From NCBI GenBank assembly GCA_918807975.1, contig OU964931.1, forward strand, positions 15,882,251 to 15,946,250: a stretch of 64,000 nucleotides of DNA. The letters run 5' to 3'. The notes under the pieces were generated by a model, which made no database searches, had not been told where the DNA came from, and saw only the letters and a program-made list of their open reading frames with translations. This DNA comes from Aplidium turbinatum (Eukaryota; Chordata; Ascidiacea; Aplousobranchia; Polyclinidae). The position numbers were made by a program, and so were the translations under genes. Positions 23,999 through 34,058 of this stretch are shown piece after piece (the first letter of the stretch is position 1; every line of letters begins with the position of its first letter).

Positions 23999-24112
23999 CG
24001 TGTTAGCAAAATGAAGCAAAAGCGGCAATCAATTCCCACGCATCAAGCGGTATCAAATAGCGATTCTCTACGATTTCTACGCTGTATAACAAAGTAGTTG
24101 TGTTTGTTTTTA

Positions 24113-24910
24113 AAAGACATTTTGCCGAAACCCATTTTGCCGAAAGACATTTAGCCGAAAGGACATTATGCCGAAAGACATTTTGTCGAATGGACAAATT
24201 GCCGAAAGGACTAATTGCCGAACGGACTAATTGCCGAAAGGACTAATTGCCGAATGGACAAATTGCCGAAACAATTTGGAAAAAAATTACTTTGAAGTGA
24301 CACAAAGTCTCGTTACTATGCAAGCAGTGCCTTTGAGCTGGTAATTATTTTGAAGTGACACCAAGTCGCAAGTCTCATTGCTATGCAGTGCCTTTAAACT
24401 GATAATTATTTTGAAGTGACACCAAGTCTCGTTACCATGCAAGCAGTGGCTTTGAAGTAGTAATTACTTTGCTACTGTTGTTTGCCTAAAAATTGCTTTA
24501 TATACAGTCTCCACAGTTTTGGAAATCAATATTAGTTTAAGTGACACCAAGTCCCATCTATAAGTATATTATTATGCAGTCTCCACTGGTTTTGGAGATC
24601 AGTATTAGACGTTTGCTTATATAACATTTCTGTCTGATACTTACGCGCTGTCGCCCATAATTTGTGAGTGAAGTCTGTTTGTGAATGACATTTATGTGTT
24701 ATTAGGTTATGATAATACATTATAATGCATTTGTATAATTTCGGCAATTTGTCCATTCGGCATTTAGTCCTTTCGGCAATTAGTCCTTTCGGCAAAATGA
24801 GTTTCGGCAAAATGTCCATTCGGCAAAATGTCTTTCGGCAAAATGGGTTTCGGCAAAATGTGTTTCGGCAAAATGTCTTTCGGCAAAATGTCTTTCGGCA
24901 AAATGTCCGG
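24113..24910. mobile_element. Element with inverted GCCGAAA-minisatellite arms
   Basis: The left arm (24116-24272) is about nine tandem ~16-17-bp units of the form TTGCCGAAAGGACTAA. The right arm (24736-24908) is the inverted version with units such as TTTCGGCAAAATGTCC. Between them are three ~70-bp direct repeats (24282-24475, each with GAAGTGACACCAAGTC) and a fourth partial copy. No coding frame exists beyond repeat-driven ones. Architecture parallels 31096-31552 although the unit sequence differs. Confidence 0.75.
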
Positions 24911-27215
24911 GTACCACATAATTATCGTAATTTACTGAAATTTTTGATAATTTTTTAATTTCCTCTTGGCGTTTTTACATGGAGGGCATCTTGACATAGG
25001 CCAATTTGGCCTCAAAGCGATTTCGATCCGCTAAGTGACTTGTATCAGTGATGTGTTGCTTTGTTAATTTTCATCTTCGTATTTTGTGAACTTTCATTTC
25101 AAAAAAATGCTCGATGACAAGACATTTCCGATTGATCACTTTGATCGATAACGATTAGGCCTATGCATTACGCATAAGAAACTTGTCAAATTTGATAGCG
25201 GATTTGCCTAGCGTCCTATATGTAGGACGGTCTTTTTCTCGACAAGTACTAACATAATTAAGAAAAAATTAGTTGTGAAATGTTTTTTAGGTCGTGATTA
25301 TGCAATACTTAAATTTTCAAAATTTTTTTTTAAGTATTTTCACTTTCGGCACAAATGGATTAATGAAGGATCAAAAGTTCCGTAGCAACCTAGGCCAATT
25401 ACAAGACAGTCAGTGTCAGACGTGCGGATAACCACATTGCTTGGGGCTGGTACATCGCAGACAGCTTGCTTTATCTCTGTATATAACAGGAGAATTGTAT
25501 GAATCTGAAGAATAAGATGAAGAAAGTGAAAGCGACAGCAGTGACAATGAAGAATAAAGAAACGACCGTTTACATTTACACAAACAATCTCTGTTTATGA
25601 ATGAACAGTTACAATAACTGATTGGAGACATGAAGCAAATGGCATTAAACAAAAATTTACTACATTGGGTTTATTGAGTTATTTATTGTACAGTAGCAGC
25701 TGGAAAATGTTCATTACTGCCTGAATTAACGTTCCAAATGATTCATTTCGAAACGTTTTGATTTGGATAGTCAGTTGTTCGATTAAGTCCACATTTAGTG
25801 GTCGTATCAAGATCTTGGATCAATTTTCTGGCTACTGTAGCCTATATGCTTCTTATGTACTTTTTGTCTTTGGTGTTACAAAGCCATGTATTGTCATGTC
25901 CTGTTGCCTTTTTTCGATTGACTGAATATGATTTATACAAAAACTTTTTGTAAAGTAGGCTATAGTTCCATTTCATGCATCATGGGACAGCTTGTGAAAG
26001 TATTTCACCAAAACCTATATAAAAATATTTTTAGATTTAATCTATTCGTAGCTTACTGTCCTGGCATAGCACTTCCGTTACACCAAGATTGGTTCGAGTA
26101 AGGGATGAAGTAAATTAAACTATAGGAGGAGATTCACTTTTGGGTAGGTCTTTTATCACCTTCCCAATTGAGAGTATTGTTAGATTTGATATACTTTGTG
26201 ATGTCCTGACATAAGACTTCGTTTTGACCACGTTTGGTCCATGTACTCTATGGTGAAATAAACCCTCTGGGGGTTACTTTGATGACATCTTACATCACCT
26301 TTCCACCCGAAAATATTGTTAGATTTGGTATTTTTGTTATGCCGTGAAATAAGACTTCGATTTAACCTACTTTAGTCCATGTAGCCTACATTATGGGGTG
26401 CAATTAATCCCCTAGGGGTCACTTTGAGGGAGTCTTACATCATCTTTCCACCCAAAACTATTGTTAGATTTAATATTTTTGTGATGTCCTGACATAAGAC
26501 TTCGTTTTGACCAAGTTTGGTCCATGTACTTTATGGGGTGAAATACACCTTCCGAGGGGGTCACATTAAGGGAAGTCACTTTGAAGGCATCTTACATCAC
26601 CTTTCCACCCGAAAATATTGTTAGATTTGATATTTTTGTGATGTCCTGACATAAGACTTCGTTTTGACCAAGTTTGGTCCATGTACTTTATGGGGTGAAA
26701 TTAACCCCCTGGGGGGCCACTTTGGGGGGTCTTACATCACCTTTCCACTCGAAAATATTGTTAGATTTAATATTTTTGTGATGTCCTGACATAGAACTTC
26801 GTTTTCACCAAGTTTGGTCCATGTACCTTTGAATCAGAAAAATTTGTGATAACTCAAAGGCACGTCAGCAGTAGTGTGACGCAATATTTCATGTTTAAAC
26901 AGGTTTCAACAGGTTTGACACAAGTCTTACGAACGATGGTGCAATTTTGGCTCATGTTTTAGGAATTTCCATGACGTAAGATTCAGTAGACTTGAACGGT
27001 TTTTATATGACGTTTGATTAGGTGAACAATTGTCTGGAACAACCTTATGGGGTGAAATTAACCCCCTTTTTGGGCATTTTAGGGGGCTCTAGGGTCCAGA
27101 TCCACCCGGTGCGGTCAATCTTCCATACTTTTTGTAAGTGACATGGTTGACCCCAGTAACTTCAAGGGGTCAAACCTTTTGTACCTTATGGGGTGAAATC
27201 TTCTGTCGTAGGCTC

Positions 27216-28060
27216 CCAGACTACAACGACAGTGGTATGGTTTTAAAATAGAAGTCTATAACTAATGGCTTTGAAAATTCACATAATTATGATTTGCGCA
27301 TGTTATTGAGGTGATGATCATAAATGATGAAAAACGTAGTGAAGATGACATGAAAACGGTCTTTTTGGCATGCGAGTAACTATGCTGTTGTGAGGGATGA
27401 AGTTTCTTTGGAGTTTTTTCAAAGGAATTTTAAACAAACTGCTGGAGAGTGATAGCCTACAGCTGCAATAAGCTGATAATGCAATAAACTGTAACCAACC
27501 GAAATAAGCAAGTTGATTAAGGATAGGCCTACAAAATATCATAAGACGACATTTGTTTGGGAATAAAAACCGTCCTCAGTGGAATCGCATGGCAATTTCT
27601 GTCAGTTATGCATTTAAAAAGAACTCTTTCGCCGTTAGTGGTGAGATATATCTTGTAGTTATGGAAACGTAGGCAAATTGGATCAATGTCGTCTGCCAGG
27701 AAAGCAAACTATTTCCAGGTTAGCCTATAATTTCATTCATACAGTAGGGTATTTTTATCGACTAATAAGTTGCAGAAGCTTATAACTTATAGAATAAATT
27801 ACTTGATCATTTTCTGAACGAAGTTGGTTTGTGTATAGGTCTACTACCTACCCAATATTCTTTTTTTCTGTTACACATTTTTCTCTATTTTACCAGCTAT
27901 TGCAGCCTACACAGAAAAAGTGCTGTTTATGCCAGTAACGTTACAGCAAGAGAGTATTGAAGGGTTTGCCATACTGAAGTACAATTTGCATCCATTATAT
28001 TCTAACTATCTAAACTGGAACAACTAAAGTCATTTTAACTGTTAATTAAGTTTGACAGCC
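27216..28060. other. Intergenic, nothing recognised
   Basis: AT-rich sequence between the 8.1-kb element and the LINE-like block. No gene, RNA or paired repeat was recognised. Confidence 0.5.
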
Positions 28061-28104
28061 GGGCAGACGGAGCCCGTCAGTCTTGGACGGCAGTTCGTCT
28101 AGAC

Positions 28105-30550
28105 CAGGGGTTCCCAACCGGTGGTACGCGTACCACTAGTGGTACGCGGGAGTTTTTCAGGTTGTACGCGAGCAGCTCTCCGTTGCATGCGATATGTAAG
28201 TAGTATTGTCAAATAAAGTAGGCCTATTGCAACAATTATTTAATTTTGAGTTTCTAAAATATGCAAACAACACTTTTATTTTTTTCCGTACTAAATCCTC
28301 TGCACTTAGTAAGCTACTTTTGTCGATCTTGCTCCCTGCTGTCATTGTTATTAATACAATGCTGCTGTGCAAACTTAATGGTGTCTGTGACGAAACTATT
28401 ATGTGTGCAATGTAAATGGTGTTTGTGACGAAACTATTACGTGTGCAATGCGGTCTGTGCAATTGCAGAATTGCGTTTATTCTGATGTTGGTTTTCCGAC
28501 GTGTAGTGGCTGAATCCTGAACAGCATTACTGTACATTTTTGTCTAAATATTTGAAAATGTCGAAGCGAAAGTATAGCGCAGATTTTGTTAAGTATGGCT
28601 TCATTGCTATTCAACATTGTGGAGATAGCTTACCTCAGTGTGTGATCTGTATGAAAACCCTTTCAAATGCAGCTGAAACCAAGTTTGCTTAAGCGGCATC
28701 TTGAGTCCAATCATGCAATAAAATGAATCGAGATAAGAGTTATTTTGAGCGACTTGGGGAGAACGTGAAGCGACAGCGCATGGATCACACAGGCCAGTTT
28801 TACCGAAATAATGTCGGAATTGTGAAGGCATCCTATGAAGTATCTCTTCTGGTGGCCCAAAACAAAAAAGCTCATGTCATTGCGGAGTCACTTGTTTTGC
28901 CAGCAGCAAAGATATCAGTCAGAAATTTGACTGGAGAAGATTCAGTGGCAAAGTTGGATAGTGTATCGCTTTCTAACAATACTGTGAAACGACGCATCAA
29001 GGAAATGTCAGTTGATATCACTGACCAAGTGATTGCAGGAGTAAGAGATTTGAAGTTTGGATTTGCCTTACAACTTGATGAATCCACAGATGTCACAAAC
29101 TGCTGCCAACTGCTTGTCTACGTCCGCTTTACACAGAACAATGCTGTAAAAACGAAATTATTGTTGAATCATGAGGTGTCCACTATATCAAAAGGAGAAG
29201 ATATTTTCAACTCTTTGGATAATTTTTTCAAGGAAAATGAACTGGATTGGGGAAATCTTGTCGGATTTATGACAGATGGGGCTCCCTCTATGCTTGGTAG
29301 AAAGTCTGGATTTTAAGCTCATGTCAAAGCTGCGTCACCTCGCATCATAAGTGTTCACTGTTTCACACACAGGTTTGCTCTTTGCACAAAGGTTCTTCCT
29401 GCAAAGTTGTTTATGTGCTTGAACAGGGGAGTCAAAATCGTAAATTTTGTTAAAACATCAGCTTTAAATACTCGATTGATTAAGGTTTTTTGTGAAGATC
29501 TTGGCTCAGACCACGCTTGTCTCCTCCATCACACAGAAGTGTGCTGGCTCTCTCGAGGAAATACAGCTAAGCATCTTTTTGAAATGAGGAATGAATTACT
29601 TTTATTTTTCCAACAGAAAGACCATGAATTTCAAAACGATCTGGAGGACGAGGAATTCATTACAAGATTGGCTTATTTGTCAGATATATTTGAAGCTTTC
29701 AATCATTTAAATCTGTAATTTCAAGGGCAAAACTGCACTGTCGTAGACTTTGTTTCCAAAAGCTGGAATTATGGAGGAAAAATGTGGAAAACAAGCGCTA
29801 TGGTATGTTTAAATTTCTGTCAGCCCTTGAAATGGAAATCAGTGATGACTTTTCCTGAGAAATTACCCAGCACCTCTCGCTGCTAACTGCTGAATTGCAG
29901 CATTACTTTCCAGACACCACAAGCTGCCCATACATCACAGATCCTTTCTCAGTGGACCCAGCCGACCTACCTGTCGGTACAGGGGAACAAGAGGAACTGA
30001 TAGACATGCAGGAGGATTAGACAGCAAAAAAACAATGCTAAGAATGTTGTGCAATAAACTTCTGGCTTAGTATGGATTCTTCATACCCAACGCTAGCTTC
30101 CCACGCTGTTCCACAACTACTGATTTTTCCTTCTATTTGGAAATGCGAGCAGGGATTTTCTATTCTTATGAACATCAAATCAAAAAATCGAAACCGACTA
30201 AGTGCCCCTGGACATGACTTCAGATGTGCTATTAGCAAAGTTATGCCACGCATTGATCAACTGGTAAAAGATAAAAAAAAAAAAAAATCTCATTAAATTT
30301 AGTTGTATTGTGTTTGTGTTTAGTTGTATCCTTTTCTTTGTTATTCTGATGCGTTCTGTGCTGTGTGGTGTAATGGACTCTATGAGGTTTTGTTGGTAAT
30401 TTTGCTACTTTCGCTGACTTTACATCCAGATTCATTATCTTGCAAATAATTTAATATTGGATCAAATTAGTTGTTTTGAAAATAGTGGTACATGTTGACA
30501 ATCCGTGGTGGCCAAGTGGTACGAGAACATCAAAAGGTTGGGAACCCCTG
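28105..30550 (+). mobile_element. Nearly full-length BED-type hAT transposon
   Basis: Ends are CAGGGGTTCCCAACC and GGTTGGGAACCCCTG, a perfect 15-bp inverted pair. Flanks GTCTAGAC (28097-28104) and GGGTAGAC (30551-30558) agree at six of eight positions. It contains a decayed but largely complete transposase. Near the ends the words GTGGTACGCGTACCAC and GTGGTAC recur, likely binding sites. Similar transposases gave rise to ZBED5/FAM200-type host genes, but the inverted ends and flanking duplication show this is a transposon copy. Confidence 0.9.
28558..30296 (+). pseudogene. BED zinc-finger hAT transposase, decayed
   Basis: The frame starts MSKRKYSADFVKYGF with a BED-finger CVIC pair at about 28650, then is frame-shifted before the finger's histidines. 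The main frame, 28723-29316, has the catalytic-core block FALQLDESTDVTNC and FMTDGAPSMLG. A stop follows, after which SVHCFTHRFALCTKVLP and LHHTEVCWLSRGN continue to about 29718 (RNase H-like fold with large insertion). The C-terminal dimerisation region near 30072-30290 reads CEQGFSILMNIKSKNRN. I count at least three disabling changes (one frameshift near 28675, a stop at about 29314, a stop at about 29716), so this copy is not coding-competent. Confidence 0.85.
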
Positions 30551-31095
30551 GGGTAGACTCTAGGGGAAGGCAAACCCTGATTTAAAAATCTCCGCTGTCT
30601 TGCGGCTACATCCAGTCCTGGAAAAGGCTACGGGAGTCAACCCAGACAGAAAATCTGGATAGAGTACGTGAAGCGGTCGACTGTCAAACTCTGACATCCT
30701 TCCGGCAACTCCTGTAGCCAAACCGTCGCCGAGCGTCACGCTTTGCGTTCCCTAGGACCACGCCGGAGAGGTAGAGAGGAGGGTCCTGTTGTGTTTTTGG
30801 GCAGCGCAAGACCTCCATACAGACGTCCAGGCCAGCACTCTGGAGAGGCCACTCCAGTCGCCTCCATCCCTGGGTGCGAAAAACAAACCGGAGGACAGCA
30901 GTCTACGGGTTATAAGTCTTTGCTAAATTGACGTAAAAGCTAGACGCCACGGTTGTTTTCGACAGTGGGAAGGATCCTCTAAATCCTACTGGTTCAGCCA
31001 CCGCCCGCTTTAAGCCGGGCAGCCCCCGGCCAGTTAGGTGCTGACCTGGCTTCATTGGGTGTGTGGAGCTTAGAGTCTTACTCGATAGGTGGGTT

Positions 31096-31552
31096 GTATG
31101 CCAGGTACCTGGTCAATTGGTTGACAGACGTTTGGTCGACAGTCATTTGGTCGACAGACATTTGGTCGACAGGACGTTTGGTCGACAGACATTTGGTCGA
31201 CAAGACATTTGGTTGACAGGACGTTTGGTCGACAGACATTTGGTCGACAGGACGTTTGGTCGACAGACATTTGGTTGACAGGACATTTGGTCGACAAGAG
31301 TTAGGGTTAGTTAGGGTTAACTAACCCTAACTCTAACCCAAATGTCCTGTCGACCAAATGTCTTGTCGACCAAATGTCTGTCGACCAAATGTCTTGTCGA
31401 CCAAATGTCTTGTCGACCAAATGTCTTGTCGACCAAATGTCCTGTCGACCAAATGTCTGTCGACCAAACGTCCTGTCGACCAAATGTCTGTCGACCAAAT
31501 GACTGTCGACCAAATGTCTGTCGACCAATCGACCGGCCACCGTATGCCATAC
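31096..31552. mobile_element. Inverted GTCGAC-minisatellite element with TTAGGG-like centre
   Basis: Left arm 31113-31300: about ten ~16-bp units of TTTGGTCGACAGACA. Right arm 31339-31540: the inverted units TGTCGACCAAATGTC. The centre (31300-31338) is a palindrome of GTTAGGG and CCCTAAC. The outermost bases GTATGCCAGGTACC and GGCCACCGTATGCCATAC are also partly inverted, extending the ends. Every frame through it is a repeat artefact. It has the same design as 24113-24910. Confidence 0.75.
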
Positions 31553-34058
31553 ACCAGACAACAAAGTAAGAAATGACAGAAGTAAACTACTACTAAGTTT
31601 GGTGTAATAAGTTTTTTAAGAGTTCTTTGAAGGCACATTGCCTATAGTGCAGGTGATCATATCACAGTCAGTGGCATTATTCAATTTATAGAAATCATAT
31701 GTTCTTAAACTGAAATATGAACTTTCAGTGCCCATAAAAGAAAAATTGTGTGATTTTCTCATGCTGGCAATTTAACACTTTTTTTATGCCAGAGTTTGAT
31801 TGATTGATTGATTGTTGGAATTGTGATGTGAGTGTGTAAGGGAAGTGATGTGATTGTGGTTTCATTTTGTGGTTGTAGTTTGTTGTGGTTAACATACCTG
31901 ACACTTGTGTCTTTTTAAACTAGACAACAAAACAAAGTACCTTAGCTGGTTTAACTTACACAAGTATATATATAACATAATTAAAAAAAATCAACTCAAA
32001 CGTTTCAGACACATACGTGTATCCTCATCAGGAATTACCTAAATTTGCAATATACACAAAATGAAAATTATAAGATAAATCTGACTATGCACTATAACAG
32101 TAACGACACTTCGGATTGAAAAGCACAAACTGAACTTTGTTTTAATTATGTTATATCTCTGTGTAATAAAACATGTTAAACTCGCTAAGATTACTTGTTT
32201 TGTTTGTCTATGGTTAAACAAAGCAAACTCTCTATTAAAGCTTTTTAAAATAGTTTTAAAAACTAATTTATCTGTCAAGTAACACCAACCTCCATTCATC
32301 ACATCAAATGTATGAAGGGATAATTAAAACAGATAAAAGACACTTATTTGTGCTCTAGACATTTCATCAGATGTACTTTAAACTAAATTCGGTTCAATAT
32401 ACTGGCTTTCAGCATGGCACCCGAATAAGTAGGGTAGGGTAGTTTAGGCTACACATTAAAACTCTTCATTACAACTCTGAAACCAGGAATATCTCAACAA
32501 AAATGGCTCAAAAAGTTAATGTTTTGAAATGTGGTGCTTCCGTAGAATGCAACGTATTTCATGGCTTGCAAAGAAGACAAATAAAGAAGTTTTACAAGTG
32601 AACCAAACCAGATCTCTGTTAAAAAATATGAAAAACCAGACAATATAAGTTTCTCGGCCATGTAATAAGCAAGCAAAAACTGGAGCATCTCTCTTTAATT
32701 GGTAAAATTTTTGGAATGCGGACAGCCGGACACCTGGCAGACAAAAACAAACTCATCTGAAACAATTTAATGACAGACAAAAACAATCATCCATGATGCA
32801 ACATATAATAGGAATAATTGGTCTAATTTTATTTATCTGACGTCGTCGATACCTGGTTCAGGCAAGGCAATTGAAGAAGAAGGCTGCACAGCACACAGCT
32901 ATAAAAAAATTTGAGAAGCGTTTCTTGAATAAACTTGTTGCCTGAATGATTTTTATGATGTTTCTTGTGGAAAAGAAAGATTGTAAACTTATCGTACCTG
33001 AATTAAAATTTATAAGCAAGGCCCTTTTAGAAATTACTTTTGGAAGTTACCAGGTATCAGACCTAAAAGCACTGCTTTAAAGAATTCTCACTTGCAATGG
33101 TGACATGGTGATTTGTGAATGGTGACAACATTTGCACAGCACTCAAAAGGATGCCAGCTTGACACCGCTCCAGATCATGCAGCTATGTCTGGGCAAGACA
33201 CTTAAAATGTCATGCCAGCATACTGGGAGAGAGAGAGAGAGAAAACGTTTACTTTGTTTGTTGCGAGAGTAGTACGCTACAATTATAAACAATATGAATA
33301 AAATAGCACCATAACAATCTAGATTCCACAACTTGGGAGTAACTGACTTTATAAGCTTAGCTGCTTCCTGTTGTCTTAATAAGAAGCAAAAAAAGTACAA
33401 TTTCTTCATAGAATCATTCTAACTGTTTAATTAAGTTTTTACTGACATATAACTTCTAATAACAGATGTTCTGTAATGCACTTATTTCTTGAATTATTAG
33501 CCATAAGCTGTTGAGTGTTGACTCAATTAGAGTATTTTAAGGTGATAGATATGGACTGATGATTGAACACAGAGTGTCAGGTTTTAAGCAAGATATTTGT
33601 AGGCTAAATGATTTGATCATAATAAATGTTCTTTTGCAGTTTGTTAATACAAAATTTGGCACAATGTGATACTAGTGGCATTACTTTGCAAAAAACTTGT
33701 ATGTTGAAATGGAGTGATTGGTGAACTGCTAGCTATAATCTGATGATTAAACAAATTACAGTATGTTCAATAGTTTTTTAATCACAAGCAGTGTTTCAGT
33801 TAGCCGAAGTCAAATAAATGTCCAAAGGTTATGGTAGTGATAAAAACGTGCTTTTACTAGGCAGTAATTATGAGCAACTATAACAAGCTATTCGCTAACA
33901 ATCTGTCTATCTAGAATTTTTCTTGTTTTAAGACAACTGATTGATTCACCTTTGTCTGTTTGCAGCTTGTATTCATACAATTTGTTTCTACATCCTGTCA
34001 TTGAAGTATACTTATGTACCAATATCATTTTGGAACGTAGGCTTACTAACCATTTGCT
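31553..34058. other. Intergenic region upstream of DNAH1
   Basis: AT-rich DNA that should contain the DNAH1 promoter and 5' untranslated exon(s), neither of which I can place. It holds a hammerhead-like motif (32001-32031) and a short GA run (about 33230-33242). No coding exon was recognised. Confidence 0.5.
32001..32031 (-). ncRNA. Hammerhead-ribozyme-like motif
   Basis: Reverse strand: CTGATGA, then a helix II hairpin GGATACA-CGTA-TGTGTCT (two G-U type pairs), then GAAACGTTT. The self-complementary AACGTT after the core would suit the dimeric minimal hammerheads described from Penelope-like elements. No reverse transcriptase is nearby, so it would be a solo remnant. Confidence 0.5.

Larger units (their letters stand above)
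19110..27215 (-). mobile_element. 8.1-kb element with long terminal inverted repeats made of ~141-bp units
   Basis: The left arm (19110 to about 22050, minus a nested insertion) is the reverse complement of the right arm (about 25460-27215). Both begin with GAGCCTACGACAGAAG or its complement. Each arm carries about six tandem units starting ATTTCACCCCATAA; left starts are 19125, 19266, 19407, 19550, 19691 and, after a nested insertion, about 21393, so the period is ~141 bp. The interior holds minus-strand pieces of an orphan gene (22412-23647). Nested later insertions are 19757-21310 (left arm), 23612-23998 and 24113-24910 (interior). A copy of interior DNA sits in the right arm (26890-27042). 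No clear target duplication was seen at the outer ends. Superfamily unassigned. Confidence 0.75.
28061..31080 (+). repeat. GC-rich LINE-like 5' region, split by a hAT element
   Basis: 28061-28104 continues naturally into 30559-31075 once the hAT at 28105-30550 is removed. The joined block is clearly more GC-rich than its surroundings, with text like GGGAAGGCAAACCCTGATTT and CCGCTGTCTTGCGGCTAC. It resembles 5' regions of animal non-LTR retrotransposons that I recall. No reverse transcriptase is present, so the assignment is tentative; it could be the 5' part of a family like that at 16.0-17.45 kb. Confidence 0.45.

Noticed and set aside
24113-24910. CRISPR-like array
   Set aside because: Units are directly tandem without unique spacers, and the DNA is clearly eukaryotic.
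28157-28537. 126-codon minus-strand frame
   Set aside because: It lies antisense in the 5' non-coding part of the hAT transposon and has no domain.
28105-30550. Domesticated ZBED/FAM200-type host gene
   Set aside because: Matched inverted ends, flanking duplication and disabling changes show a decayed transposon copy.
31300-31338. A true chromosome end
   Set aside because: The TTAGGG-like stretch is under 40 bp, palindromic and flanked by ordinary sequence on both sides.
31063-31638. Several overlapping frames rich in VDR/STK words
   Set aside because: All are translations of the GTCGAC minisatellite.
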